A model generated the notes under the pieces. That model saw only the letters and a list, made by a program, of their open reading frames with translations, did no database searches and had not been told where the DNA came from. The translations under genes were made by a program, and so were the position numbers. Below, piece by piece: positions 9,189 through 21,633 of a DNA stretch of 64,000 bases. The first letter of the stretch is position 1. Every line of letters begins with the position of its first letter. Location of the stretch: assembly GCA_001695595.3 (NCBI GenBank), contig MBPM02000082.1, positions 248,001 through 312,000 of the forward strand. The letters are read 5' to 3'. Origin of the DNA: Plasmopara viticola (Eukaryota; Oomycota; Peronosporomycetes; Peronosporales; Peronosporaceae).

Positions 9189-10163
9189 TTAAACTTGCGC
9201 GGCTGCCAACTTCACCAACTTGTCCTTTAACCTTATTCCATCTTGCGTCTCGGCGATTTCACGGATAATGTTAATCGCGTCTTTGTCGAAGACGCTTTGC
9301 AGGATCTTGTTCACGGTCTCCGTCGTCTTTACCTTTTCCCGATACCTTTCTAATTGCAGCTGAAGGTCGGTCGCCAGTGCGGCTGCCTCCTCGGACTGTT
9401 TTGCCGCTATCAGCGACGTCAGACTCACGTCACCAAAAGCGTACATCAGCTGATCAAAAACCGGTATGAATTCCCCCAGAATAAAGTTGCTAAAGTTAAG
9501 ATCCCAGACATGACCAGTCAGTAAGCGACGGTGGCTCGGGTTGGACTGCAAAATGTGGTAAAGTTGGCGTGTGTCATTCCCACTGCTTTGCCAAAACACC
9601 ATTTGCTCCAGCTGCAATTTGGTGCTTATCGCTTGCAGGAACGGCTCTACCTCCCTCTTTGCCTGTTCCAGCATCATTGACAAGGTATATTCATTGTATT
9701 GCTGCCACAACGCCGCAAAGATTGACACTTTCTTTTCGGGATGCTTTAGATTGCACCGATCCACGTACTCGACCCAAAGTTGAAAGCCAGGATGCGACAA
9801 AATGTGCTTGTCGACGAGATCGAGCTCTAGCTGATCGTAAACAAAGCGAGGCGTTTTTTTTCTCAGCCGCCACCAAGCCACTTGCAACTCAAGCCGAGGG
9901 GTGGCATCTGGTTTCCACACCGCTTGCGTGCTTTTGACCAGAAAATTGGCAACTTTATTTTCTTTGCCAAAAGAGGTGATACCATCTAGTCGCTCTTCGT
10001 CGCTTGCATTCAACGGTTCCGAGACAAGGGTATCAGATCGATCTTTAGTGGATGCAGATGTCTCTAAGCGGGCAGAAGACGCTGTCGCATTGGCAAAAGC
10101 GTCGGCTTTTTCAATGAAAGAGAAGAAAGGGAGAAGGGCGAGAGCAATGGCGTGAAGACGCAT
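9189..10163 (-). CDS. Secreted WY-module effector with truncated last module
   Basis: The product has 324 residues from the ATG at 10163, chosen because the signal peptide starts there and matches the paralog. It has NATAS at 25-29, R-S-D-T at 42-45 in place of RXLR and DEER at 55-58, followed by KSTQAVWK near 77-84. Two full helical modules follow (W130/Y133, and W220 with a less canonical WDLNF). The third is shortened: after LQLQLERYREKV the sequence jumps to the terminal helices, missing about 50 residues that include the module's Trp. The neighbouring pseudogene at 10900-11790 still keeps that segment, so this gene has lost it by in-frame deletion. Secretion is well supported; its host role is inferred. 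Confidence 0.88.
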   Translation of the reverse strand: MRLHAIALALLPFFSFIEKADAFANATASSARLETSASTKDRSDTLVSEPLNASDEERLDGITSFGKENKVANFLVKSTQAVWKPDATPRLELQVAWWRLRKKTPRFVYDQLELDLVDKHILSHPGFQLWVEYVDRCNLKHPEKKVSIFAALWQQYNEYTLSMMLEQAKREVEPFLQAISTKLQLEQMVFWQSSGNDTRQLYHILQSNPSHRRLLTGHVWDLNFSNFILGEFIPVFDQLMYAFGDVSLTSLIAAKQSEEAAALATDLQLQLERYREKVKTTETVNKILQSVFDKDAINIIREIAETQDGIRLKDKLVKLAAAQV

Positions 10164-10640
10164 TTTGTCAACGTGCTGGCCAAACGAAGATTGAAAGGGC
10201 AGTTGCGTCTCTAGTATCCATTTGCACATCATCGACAAAGAAGTTTCAGTACGGAAACCATACGGTACCTTGAAGTTAGTGCAAAAAAATGGTGCGAAGG
10301 CTAATCCGCTCAGAACTACCGGCTTAGCTACCATACCGACGTCTACTCGACAATGTAAAAATTCGTTGCCTTGGCTTCTGGATTAAAAATGTAATTAACT
10401 AAGCGTAGCGCAAATTTGGCTCTTAGACTTGATTGCTACATATAGCAAAGACGGCCCAAGCATTGGTCAATTCGATTAATTTCCAAACTGATAAAGACCA
10501 CTCACTACCTGCAGCCAACTGCACTAGTAGTGCATTGAGCACTAGTGTTGTTGACGTGGGACCTCATCCTTTTTATGCTTTGAGTAATTAGTATTACTTA
10601 AACTTTTATTCGGTAACTATATGTACGTCACTGCAAAATA
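10164..10640 (-). promoter_or_regulatory. Duplicated effector upstream region
   Basis: This is the upstream region of the 324-residue effector. It is a close copy of 8564-9062 over its first ~270 bp and drifts further out, through small deletions. The Inr-like site reads TTCAATCTTCGTTTGG here, one step further from consensus than in the sister gene. Confidence 0.6.
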
Positions 10641-10899
10641 CCCAAGAAACTGGTTCTTACACCTTTTGTCCGTGCGCCACCGCTGTACGTACCGAAGAAT
10701 TTTTAAAAATTCCATTAATTATTATGTCATGCTTTAGAATAATCATAATCCATTGCAACAACAGTAAACAAAGACAATGAAATCAGTGGCTTGGTTGCAA
10801 ACCTGCTATTTCACCAACTCGGAAGTTTGTGCGGCTAGATCCGTGCCCAATACCTTTTTTAACATCTAAACGAGTCTTGGAAAAAAGTCGAGTTGCAAC

Positions 10900-11790
10900 T
10901 TAAACTTGCGCGGCTGCCAACTTTGCCAACTTCTCCTTTAACCTGAGTCCATCTTCAGTCGGTCCTGTAGCACCGATCATTTTCTTCGCGTCTGCGTCAA
11001 GGGAAGTTTGAAGGATCTTGTGGACAGTCTCGGTCGTCACTATTTTTTCCAGACACGTTTCCGCATACCTCTTCCACACTGTACCCTCCGGGTGATCGAG
11101 AAGACTCGACGGGTTTACATCAAGCTCCTAACGCTTGAAAAGACGCTTTGGCGTCACAATTTAATGCAAATAAAAGTTTTTTAATTGCAATGGAAAGTCT
11201 GTCGCCAACGCTGCTGTCTCCTCTGACTCTTTTGCCCCAATTCGCGATGCCAGACGCACGTCATCGAAAGTGGACATCAGCTGATCAAAGAGTGGCATGA
11301 ATTCACTAGGATTTAAGTTGCTGAGTAAATGTGCCAGATATATCATAGGCACGACCAGTAAGCAAGCGACGGTGGCTCGAGTTTGACTGCAAAACGTCGT
11401 AAAGTCGGCACGAGGTATCTCCGCGGTAACATGTGCTCAAGCTGCAGTTTTGTGCCCATCGCTTAAAGTGACAAGTCTGTCCCCCTCTTTGCCTGTTCCA
11501 GCAACATTGACATTGTGAATTTGCTCAAAAATTGACACTTTCTTCTCGGGATGCTATAAATTAATTGAGTTAAAACCAAAAATTCGACGAAATGTTCTCG
11601 AGTTGGATATTATCACTTCTCTCTTCGTCTCTTGCATCCGACGGTGTCGAGACGAGAATACCAGATCATTATCTAGTGGATGAAGATGTAGATCTAAGGG
11701 TGCGGTGGACGCTGTCGCATACGCAGAAGCGTCGGCTGTTGCAACAAGGAGATGGACGATGAGAACTGGCCAAGGAACGTCAAAACGCAA
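10900..11790 (-). pseudogene. Degenerate WY-type effector gene
   Basis: Minus-strand relic of the array. The N-terminus starts at 11790 with a weak hydrophobic leader and an ATAST remnant of the NATAS motif, and the frame breaks soon after. A module piece survives at 11161-11352, where DQLMSTFDDVRLASR matches DQLMYAFGDVSLTSL of the neighbour. The last ~200 bp match the C-terminus of the 324-residue effector, including the AAAQV ending with stop at 10900-10902. Several frameshifts and a large loss in the first module are evident. It preserves a last-module segment (around 11060-11110) that the open neighbour has deleted. Confidence 0.8.
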
Positions 11791-11977
11791 CTTGCTAGCC
11801 GCATCAACTAAGAAGGACCAGTACGGGAGTCATATGATAGGTGTCTAAGGTAGGACTTCAAACGCGACGAGGCTGTCTTTTCTACTTCTCCCACGTCCAT
11901 CATCTTCGTCCCCCCTTCTTTTCTTGGCGCACGTTCTCTTTTTGGCTACCTACATTAGCCCATTTACCACATGTTTT

Positions 11978-12265
11978 CTAAAAATCCGTCAATGACATCA
12001 TCAAAGCATCGCACGGTCTCCTACTGGAGCTCAAACGGTGGCTGCATTTTCTTGCAAATCTGTCCGTTCTGGCATTGTGTCCAACTGCTCTGCACACGCC
12101 ACATGTTCGTGCCTGTCTCGGTGGGTCGTCGCGGCTTCCATGTGCTCGAAGCCGCTGGGTGGAGCGGGAAGGCCTTCCACGGTCCTGAATCCGTTTTGTT
12201 CTTGTTCTTGGTTCGTTCCCGTCATCAGTTTTAGGTAAAAGCATCGCGAAATTGCGGCTCAACAA
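11978..12265 (-). pseudogene. MULE transposase C-terminal zinc-knuckle relic
   Basis: A 95-codon minus-strand frame carries EPRTRTKRIQDRGRP followed by a CCHC-like segment, CGVCRAVGHNARTD. Basic 'GRPRTKRI' stretches followed by a CX2CX4HX4C knuckle are typical of the C-terminus of MULE/FAR1 transposases. Here the fourth ligand is Asp instead of Cys, so zinc binding is probably lost. No catalytic domain is attached and an alternative frame (12031-12225) overlaps it, so I call it a relic. It is separate from the element at 1061-2037. Confidence 0.5.
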
Positions 12266-12428
12266 GATACTACGAAAAGTCTATTTTATGACTGTCAGAT
12301 GCTAAAATGAGCTGTCTGAGATAAAATATCTTAAAAACCATAGCGCAATAGAGCCATAAGGGTACCAAGGGTGATAGGAAAAGAGGTGATGTAGTGTTTA
12401 GTACGTTTTTGGAAATGATAGTGGCGTT

Positions 12429-12753
12429 GTATTGTATTGTATTACGATATCGCGTTGCCAAGTTATGCACGTGCTAGGCTCAGTCTGGCTAGTCCACGGC
12501 ATAGAGTGGTGTCCGCATACGTCGGGTCTCGTTCGGCGGGCAGTGCAGCCAGCACCGAGGTCGTGAGGGTCTTCTATTTTTTTGTTTAGCTCTGACTTGG
12601 TAAGAGCCCAGGTGGCGCCCAGTGCTGGAGACCGTCGCGTCGAGGGTGAGACTCGTTAGAGACCTGCAGATGCCCGAGAGCACCTGCCCGAAGCGCGCGA
12701 GCATTTAGCTCCCGCGCTTGGAAGGAGGGCGTCACCCCAACCTTTTCCGAAGC
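12429..12753 (-). mobile_element. Short non-autonomous retroposon with LINE-derived tail
   Basis: This 325-bp minus-strand insertion is flanked by a perfect 12-bp duplication, GATAGTGGCGTT, at 12417-12428 and 12754-12765. Head and tail are those of the copy at 7048-7375: the head begins GCTTCGGAAAAGGTTGGGG and the tail is TACAA repeats. Few substitutions separate the two copies, so both insertions are fairly recent. A 161-codon minus-strand open frame at 12586-13071 is half made of this element and is not called as a gene. Confidence 0.88.
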
Positions 12754-12765
12754 GATAGTGGCGTT

Positions 12766-15700
12766 ATTGAGAGTAATGTATACAAGGGTTCCAAAGTGGT
12801 GATGATTTAGCCAATAAGTGGTGACAGAACGACAAAGTGGTGAACATTTAGATAAAGCGTAACGCAAATCTAGCTCGTAACATATAGACTCCTTGTATGA
12901 AAAGGAGAAGGATGGCGTGTCATTTAACAGACGCCGAGCTAGCCCTCCCCTTCGGAAAGCTACTTTTGCACCTAGAAAAACAACAACGTCCTCTGTGCTG
13001 AAGCCAGCCTGATCTGACATCGAGTCGAAAGCTGTACGACCGCCAAGAGCTGCTTCAAACGTAGAAGGCACTGAAAAACACTAGCTCATCACCGACGGAG
13101 GGCGCAAACTTATCGCATCCGGTGATTTTCCGCCAGCGAGCGAGAAAAATAGTGAAGAGAGCCGCGAGCATATAGCGAGCACTCGCCTAGTCAGGGCAGC
13201 AATATTGTCAGAATAGCTCCATCAGGCCAAGCTGTGTCGGGATCATCGGCCACGTGAACGGCCTCATTCGTCGAGACAAGTGATGCCATTGTAATTTTAA
13301 GAGATATGAATAGGTCTTCGTTAATTGCATTACCAGCGCTGGTCAAAGGTGACAGCCTACAAAGTATTTTTAAATTAAAGCGTCCAACTTTTCTACACGG
13401 CTGGCAAAGGACTTTGCGAATCCCAAAGCAAGTCGTCATCGCGTGAAAGGTTTACTCACTCTATAGATGCAACGTCGCAGCTGTATTTAATTACTATGAG
13501 GAAGCGGGACTGCAGGGCTTCGATCTTCGTTCTATACGCAGAACCAATACGAGTCGCACTACCTTATTTTGACAATAAGCATTGATGTAAACACTGCGAC
13601 AAAATAAGAGGAACCACTGCCAGATCATCAGTTTTCGAGTTTGAGCGATCACCGTGTCGATACAGAACCTCTAGATCATCTCTCTTGGCTTCTGAATTGC
13701 TACAGTGAGTAAATGCTCAAAATTATACTCCTGTTTCGCATCCACACAAGTCTAAATTTTGCATACTTTGCACGTGACTCTATCTCTCACAGCTCCCTGC
13801 TCTTGAGAATGTACGGCTTGGAAGAAATATGTTTGACTTTATGCTGGCCGCCAGTGACAATCCGACGCACGCAAAAAGGCTCCCACACCAAACAACTTGC
13901 TTGTCATACACAGCTTGGAATTATCCGGCTTCAAAATGTCAGGGAGCGCTCGCTGACAAATTCAGGAGGGTAAGGGCCAATTGTTTCCAAAGCATTGGTC
14001 ACCACGCTGAAATTAGTGCCGCGACAGTACGTTTGCGATTGAAACCGACGAAGATGGATTCCACAACTGTCCAGTATATATTGGTTTCTCTCTATGAAAG
14101 TGACTTCGAGTTGAGTCTACAAACCATATGTAATTGGAGGTATATAGCTAGAAGTGATGAATATTATTGGAGACCTTTTTTTAGATTAAGATAATTTTCC
14201 AGTGCGAGGTTACTGCAGCTGACACATCTTAACTCAGACCCTAGGGTAACTTACTACCTTGCCGTTCGCACCTTGTCCATTGTCGGGATTCAATAGAGGC
14301 CGCACTCTTAAGATACGAGCCAAACTTACAGTGTTCGAATATTACGCAGCATTCCGGTGTAATTTGTTGCCAGATGTTGAAGTCATCGCTCGTAAGGCAC
14401 ACTTGTCGTCTACCCTTTGTAAAAGAAGTGAGCGAGATGCAAGCTCTACACATTTAGACCTCGAAATTGTAGATTGGATGATTACCCCGCACACTAATAC
14501 AAATGCCTGGTTGTTCACCTTTGACTCGTACAAGATTATTACCCTTGGATGGTTCTTAAACCGCTAGACGACCTTTATAGTCCATATAAAATATTTCTGC
14601 GATACTTACATCTTGGTTGCTAGAGCTGAGCGCGCCTCATGTTCAGCATTCAATAAACCTGCAGCCCCAGTCTTATACATTTTGATGTGACCTCTCGATC
14701 GATGACAGCTGGATCGTGGGGAAAATCTGAAGTTTTCGCCGTTTGAGCGATAGCACCGAAACTCGATGCTGGCACTGCGAGCCGTCACGCCTCATTAATT
14801 GTCTGAGGATGAAAAATGATTTATACCATATTTGTATAATTGTACTAGATGCTGTGCTTCCTGCTAACACTTTGCATCAGTTTCAGCAAATATAATGTGC
14901 GAGTGGAGCGGAACCTTTAGTACCAGCTCACCCGGCTAAAGCCTCATGGCTGACTGTCAGCGAATTGTCGTTCTATCTACAACATTATACTCCCGTGTGA
15001 TAGGCTTCTGCAGCGGTCTTAACAAAATTCTTCTCATTGCCCTAGCGCATCTAAGCGTAGCACCGGAAAGCGCTGTCTTGCCCTTGACACTTTTTACTGC
15101 GATAGAAAGCGTCTGCGATGTCATGGCAATCTTACCAAAGTAAAGTTTTGAGCTTTTACACGTCTCGAAGTGAGAATATCTCCACCACTTCACAAAATAC
15201 CGATTTCGACCCCAGTGCCGGAGTTACGCGGAATTTCACTGTGGCACTTTTCATCAATAAGAGCTGAACGGGATTATGTCCCAGCTTCACGCGGTGCACT
15301 GCGTGCTAGTGGGGCAGTTGTTGCTCGCAGCCGAGGTCTGGCATGCGTGACATAGAAATTGGCGAGCTATACCGCCAACGACCTTGACTGTCTCCGCCGA
15401 GACATTAACTAGGAACCGCAGCTACATGAATTGCAGATCCTCTCCGGCTACTTCTCGAGACTAGAGAACGTATTTGAATTGCTTCGCGAGCAAGTCACTC
15501 GACTAGCACTGGCGTTGTAACACTCCGTGCCCGAAATCCGGTCCGTCAACCTTCCGCGGATGTGCCTGTGTATGATTATGATCCAGTATCCTCGCAATTA
15601 CTTGGACCAAATCATGGTATTGCTTAAGTAATGCCGCATAGAATATTAAAAGTGTTTACATCCCCTTAGGAATGCCAAGCCCCCTCTTTTATATTCTGAC

Positions 15701-18700
15701 ATGATAAATGATGTGCGGGCGTAGTCTAAATTTACTTACACAAGTAAATGTACTCTGCGTAATTGTAGCAAACCTAATCTGCAGATTTAAATTTTGTCCT
15801 GTAAATTAATCCCTTTCGGCTTTTTTTATATCTTGACAGCAGCCGTTCTTTCTCGCAAGCGTCTTAACAAGCTGCGACTCTCAGACACGAAGTCTTCGAC
15901 TTGCTTTTGGGTTGTAGCCTTGAAGCAGCTCGGCGCTTTTTCTTCCACTAAGTCTAGAAGCACGACGCATTGGCTTATTTGGAGCGAAAGTTTGACTAAC
16001 CTTGGTATGTACAGCGGTGTGCACGACATGAAGTGTTAATCTATTGGGTAGCACTCCATCATTCAGAATGAGGGTAGGTCTTGATTTTTTTCTATAGCTG
16101 TTGTTACATCGTAACAAATCGATTTAACAGTTGCAAGTTACGAACCCTGCTATTCAAAAACGCTTATTGGCGAAACATGAATGACATTGTCCAATTAACA
16201 TGTAACGAGTGTGGCATGATTTCCAACTCCTCGACGTATCCGTTCTCATACTTCATAACACGTTAATCTAACCATCGGTCTGCAAAGGGCCTGCCTTGGA
16301 CATGTGCCAACTACTTGCGATAACACTCGCTTTGAAAAGCTGATTAGTGGGATCTCGGTCCGAGATAACTGAGTATGTTAACTCGAGTTAAGGTCGAGGA
16401 ACAGCGCTCCTGTTTCGACATTTCTGGCACAGCCACTTTATGAGCGTTTTGTTCAATCGGCAACCAAAAATACGATAGCAGTGTTGCCTACTGACTTTTT
16501 TGTATGCTGTGCACAAAATTTATGATGGTTTGCGAACAGCACAATGATACTAGTAATCATGCCGCACATTTGGTAATAGTTGCTCCCCTTGAATCTTAAT
16601 GCAAGAATGAGAATAAGTGCATATCTCTTGTAAAGCTCGGGTTATCAAAACCAGATACTTACCAAGCCATACATCTTCTATTGATCGAGATTTTCGCCAA
16701 ACTGCTTGTCAAAATTTTTTTAAAGAATACATTGTTTCGATTTCTTGTCGAAAAGAGCCACTATGCGTGCTGTGTCGCCCTGGGTAGCGCTGCAATACAA
16801 AATTTTGGCTTCCAAGAGCTTTTAATGCCTAGCGCTTGGCCACGTCAGCAATTTTGGTTGAGTCCATCAGCTTATCGTATTTGAAAGCTAAACATAGCTA
16901 TGCGAAAGTCATTTCGCGTATACTTTCACGAATCTGATATCATTCCAGTCATGGCTTGATCTACGGATGATGCCAAAACGCATAGGCTTAAGCATTTTGC
17001 TTTCCAGACTTATGCTGCACCTCGACTTCATACTCAGGAAAAAAATAAAGCTACCTCACCAGAGCCAAGACGATTGTGTCGTATTGTCGCATATTTGTAT
17101 GAAGCACAAATGATTAAGAACCTAGATGGTAAGCCTTGAAATCTTTAAAAGCATACTTAATAGGAAGTAGCTTTTTGATTTGAACAAAATAATTCTCTTC
17201 GGTAACCTCACGATTGCTCAGTCTCGCGCTTCGGTGTCCCTTGCACTTTAGCGCTACCGATAGCATGCTTTGACGCGTCTTCGGTGCCACTTACCGGTGA
17301 CGCTAAACCGTCAAGGCCGATCTACCGTAACCAATGGACTAATGGAAGCGAGAACGTAAGCTTTTAGCCTCAATTTATATTTGTGACTAATGGCAGTCGC
17401 AATCTGCCGTTCACTTGACTTCGACAGGTGAAATAAATCTCACTGCGAAGACGGAATGTAACTCTTGTATTTAACTTTGCTTAGGTATATTGATGTGCGT
17501 TCCAAAAGGTAAATTTGCTTAGATCCAAAAGCTACAAATACGTATTAAGCAGTGAACGTAAGACTGTGTACTTCTTATTAATTATCCCTCGTACTAAACA
17601 CTGCCTTCTTTTTCTATCAAGAACATCCCGTACAATTTTTTCACACGATACGGCAATACCGCCAACGAGTATAACAACGATTTCGTGGACGGCGATACAT
17701 TGGACAACGAGCTTGACGAGAAAGAGAAATGGGGCTGTCAGGGTAAGATTATTTGGCTAAAGTTGGCCACGATAAGCTTAACTGCATTGCCCGCCGCAGG
17801 GGGCTTCTGAAAACCACACTCGAATGGCGATTACAGAAAAATTAAGCCATTGCTTCAATGCGACGTTATTGCGGCAACGCACGTGCTTTTAGCACCACAT
17901 TATGCTTTCCTAAGGATAACTCTAATCGTCGTCGTACGAAGGTTTAATAGAAGGGTGACTTGTTCCAGTCTGAGGACACCCTTGGGTTTAGCCCATCACA
18001 ATAACCACCGCGGTTTAATTTATTTGGGTGAAGTTTCAAGGTATTACAATCCAAAGTCCTGCTTACATTCCTATATGTCCGTAATTTAAAGGTACAACAT
18101 TCTTACTAAGTGGGTCGAACATAACTATCCTCCGAGATGTCTTGGCTTTCGCATAATGTCAAGCTGCAATCGCGGGCAAAGGGCCAATTCCAACGAGCGT
18201 TAAAAACCTGCGACTTCACTCACGGAGTGCTAGTTGCCTGCTACAATGTCTTTTTAAGCAAAGTTGTCAGAGCCGCCCATGAGCTTTATGAAAGAAACAA
18301 TCGCGCCGCTTCACTGGAAGCTCTTGGTGCGTCTCTCTTCCTCTATGCACTCCGTATAAAGGCATTGCTCGCCTTAGCGATCGAATACGCTGAAGGCGAC
18401 TACTTTCACCTCAACCTCGCACCTTCTCAAAAAGGGTCGGGATCTAATACATGACCAAACGTACGCGCATAAAATTACTCCCAGAGTCAGCCCAGGGATC
18501 AGGACACGGACTCTTTAAGGCTATACTGAATATTTCAAGTCTCAATAAATTCTCTGGGCATATAAATTTGAGTTTGACTGTCGGATATATACCACAGCGT
18601 GCCTCAACACGAGGTAATCAACTGCGTCGGGAGGTCACTTATCTTCGTAGCGTGCTTCAGGATTAGCCTGCTGCAAAAAGCACACAGCCTCATAAGTACC

Positions 18701-21633
18701 CTACCACACATATATCACGGTGGTTATAGACACTACCAGCCACTCGTACTCGTCTTACCAACAAGGTCGAGCGTAAGATAAAAAGCATGAAAAAGGCGCT
18801 AAGGGAGCCCCAAGACTCATATGGAAACTCAAAGTACTAGGACCGTAAACTTTTTGAAGGCGCCTCACATAACATGTCAGGTGCGACGCATAAGGGCGAT
18901 GGCTTACGCCAACCTGCGGTCCATATAGCGGTGTTTTACGTTATGGAAGATATCACACACACATCCATCTTTCATATACAAATTTCGCTAATTAAATTTC
19001 ATACTCCCGAAATTTGCCTCGTATTTACGTGTTTAAGTGAACGATTTTCCGTATATTATCGATCCGTGTCGCAAAGATATCAGCAAGCGCGCTTATGAAT
19101 AACTGGAACAGCGTTCATTAGCACGCCGCGGAGCACCACCGTGTTCTAACACCATAGTAGTATAATCCGCGCATCCATGAGTAGCCTTCCTGTCCGATCC
19201 TCCGTCACACTGGTGTCACATGCACAGGTGGCACACGACGATGCCTATTGGCCACCACTTTCTGGCAAGCCACGGACAAAGTCGAGGCTCATGTACTGTG
19301 AAGAGTCCAACGGTCTCGTCAAAGATCCAGGAAGTGAGCCATGGTCTGACTTTCTGACACGTCTCATAAATCCTCCCTTCACTATAGGGGGCACTCGCTT
19401 TCAAAAAAAAGGCCAGTGGTCAGAAAAACCAGCTGCTCGGTTCCAAGCTCGACACGATTACGATTAGTATCAAGCAGTAGCTCACACGTCGAGCGCACAG
19501 GCTTTCTGTTACTGAAACATTACCAATCACAACCCTTTTGAGGGCTTTCGAGTCCAGTCATGGTCACAGAAAAGAGCAAAGTTACATACATCGAGATTCT
19601 TTGAGCGGTCAACGCGTCGTGGTCGTTATACGTCCTAATATTACCCTTAAAGCGCCCTTTAAGCTTATTTCCGACCGTTAATGGCTTCCTCTAACCGGTC
19701 CGCCGTAAAGGGTTGGCGTTCTGACACTAATTGCCGCCTTTTATGCTGGACGGACGACGCAGAGAAAGTCAGCAAGTGTGAAGTCCAAAAAAGGTTTCGA
19801 CACCATGAGGTCAGCAAACGTTGATTGTCGGCTTGTCCGACGAGACCGGACGACCGCGTGGAGATTTAACCTCTGCGTTCGTAATGCTTTCAGAGAGGCG
19901 GCGACGAAACGATTTGTCGAAACCTTGGCATAGTAGAGCCCTGTCCAGACGAGAAACGGCTTGATTACTCGCTCGTCGACTAATGAGTTCATTTCGCAAG
20001 ATCGTACCGGCTGACCAGGCTAAACGTACGGCTTTAGCTCTAGTATAACTGAAAGGTAGCGCTAATGCAGCAGCGGACTGGACGTAACCTTCGCTGCATA
20101 CCGTTATTTATTACAGAAAAGGTAACTCTAATTAGGGGTTCTTTAAAAAAACTGCACTGATTTATGGGCTCCAGTAAAAACGGGTACTAAGTTAAGCAAT
20201 CGCGCACCCGCTCTTTCTTCACCTGCTGTGAACCAGTCGTAAAAAGCGGCGAAATAAATTTATCTTTAAGCTGTCCGTTGGACAACGCGCTCATCCGGAC
20301 CTCGTTCACGTCCTTGCAAGTTCGTGGCTGTCCTTGTCTCAACCTGGGATCTTGAAGCAGTTAAGAGCGCGACATTGCAACCGGATCTCACGGCGAAAGA
20401 CTGGCGCCGCGTGCTCTTCATCTTCGTCTGGCTGTTTTAAATCACGGACAGGGCCTGCTTTCGACTGTCCCTCTGTTTTTCGGGCAGAATCGCAGATAAT
20501 TTCAGATTTTTACATGGATTACAGGGTCGGGATTTTCCACTCGTAGGCAAGTAGACTAGGGTACCGATTCCACGTCATGACGACACGCGCGGAAACGCGA
20601 CCGTCTTTTAAGAGCTTAGACATCGCCGTGTAGTTTCTTGGATTGTCTGGACATCCCGACCATCCAGATTTCTGTCATTTTTGGCATGCATAGCCACGAC
20701 AAGGACCGGGTCATGGCTTAAGATGGTGGATTATCCACTTGTACCGTAGATTCTGGATGTCGAACTCGCTCGTTGTACCCCCCTGCGCGTTTCTGTACGC
20801 GACGTCACTGGTACCTTTCGCCGTCGACGCCGGTACCTGTACCGGTCACCGGCCCGACAACCTAACATCCTGCATACTCCTGTGCTTCGTCCTACAGAAT
20901 CGTCCACCGGCCACGACTCGAAATCGCCGCGTGCAATCACGACGACGAGTAGTTCAAGGCCAATACGGTCATGCTTACGCCGCTTCCTTGCCATGCAGAC
21001 GAGGAAGGATGGACGTTGGGCCATACAGAAACGCGACGTCGAAAGCGTAGGTGGCCGAGCGCTCTGTCATTACAGGTAGTGTCCCGAATCCTCGACGAAG
21101 GTTAAATCTCAAGAGCAAAAAACAAAAAAAAAACAGGCAACGTTCAAAAAAACGGCTGGCAAAACACCCGGTAGCAGCCGGCTTCGACCCGCTGGTGCGC
21201 TCGCGTCAGGACCCGAGAAGGTAAAACCATGCAATCGACTCTCGCCGTTTGACAACGTATAGAGATCAGTGCTTCTCGACGTGAAGCATTTTTCCCCTCC
21301 ACGCCCCCCCACAACACGACAGTCACGGCTGTGTAATCCGCGGATTTTACCAAAAACACGCAAAAAAAGGAACAAAAAAAACGATGCGCTACCAAAAATC
21401 GAATCGGGTAGGGTTCGGCGTCCCTGACTTGCCATGTCCCGTCTTGGCTGTCGTCTTATCGTGGGTTGTCCAGTTATTGCTGCCCCGCTTGCTTGCTGTC
21501 ATTTATCGAAAAGCCTCGTGGCACTCACTCCAGTGATCGACTAGATTATCTCGCCCGAGTACCAAGCGCGTCAATTTGCACGCCGCAACCTCTAATTCTC
21601 TATTAAAAAAAAATCTAAAAAAAAGCCACCCCC
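12766..21633. other. Long gene-poor region with decayed sequence
   Basis: No gene is supported here. Open frames reach 121 codons (13829-14194) and 105 codons (18137-18454), but they show no motif, signal peptide or alignment I recognise. Stretches near 15200-15640 and 19750-20550 have the patchy look of decayed LTR-retrotransposon gag sequence, without a motif that proves it. The last 500 bp (21110-21600) are rich in A runs and C runs and may be 5' flank of the following gene. Confidence 0.5.

Noticed and set aside
12586..13071. 161-codon minus-strand open frame
   Set aside because: Its C-terminal third is the head of the retroposon at 12429-12753, and the rest has no recognisable motif; the frame is created by the insertion.
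13829..14194. 121-codon plus-strand frame
   Set aside because: No motif and no coding character beyond length; sits in decayed sequence.
18137..18454. 105-codon plus-strand frame with helical composition
   Set aside because: Suggestive Ala/Leu-rich helices but no recognisable domain, promoter or similar copy in the window.
19741..20546. Possible LTR-retrotransposon gag sequence
   Set aside because: General composition is suggestive but no zinc knuckle, protease or other defining motif could be read.
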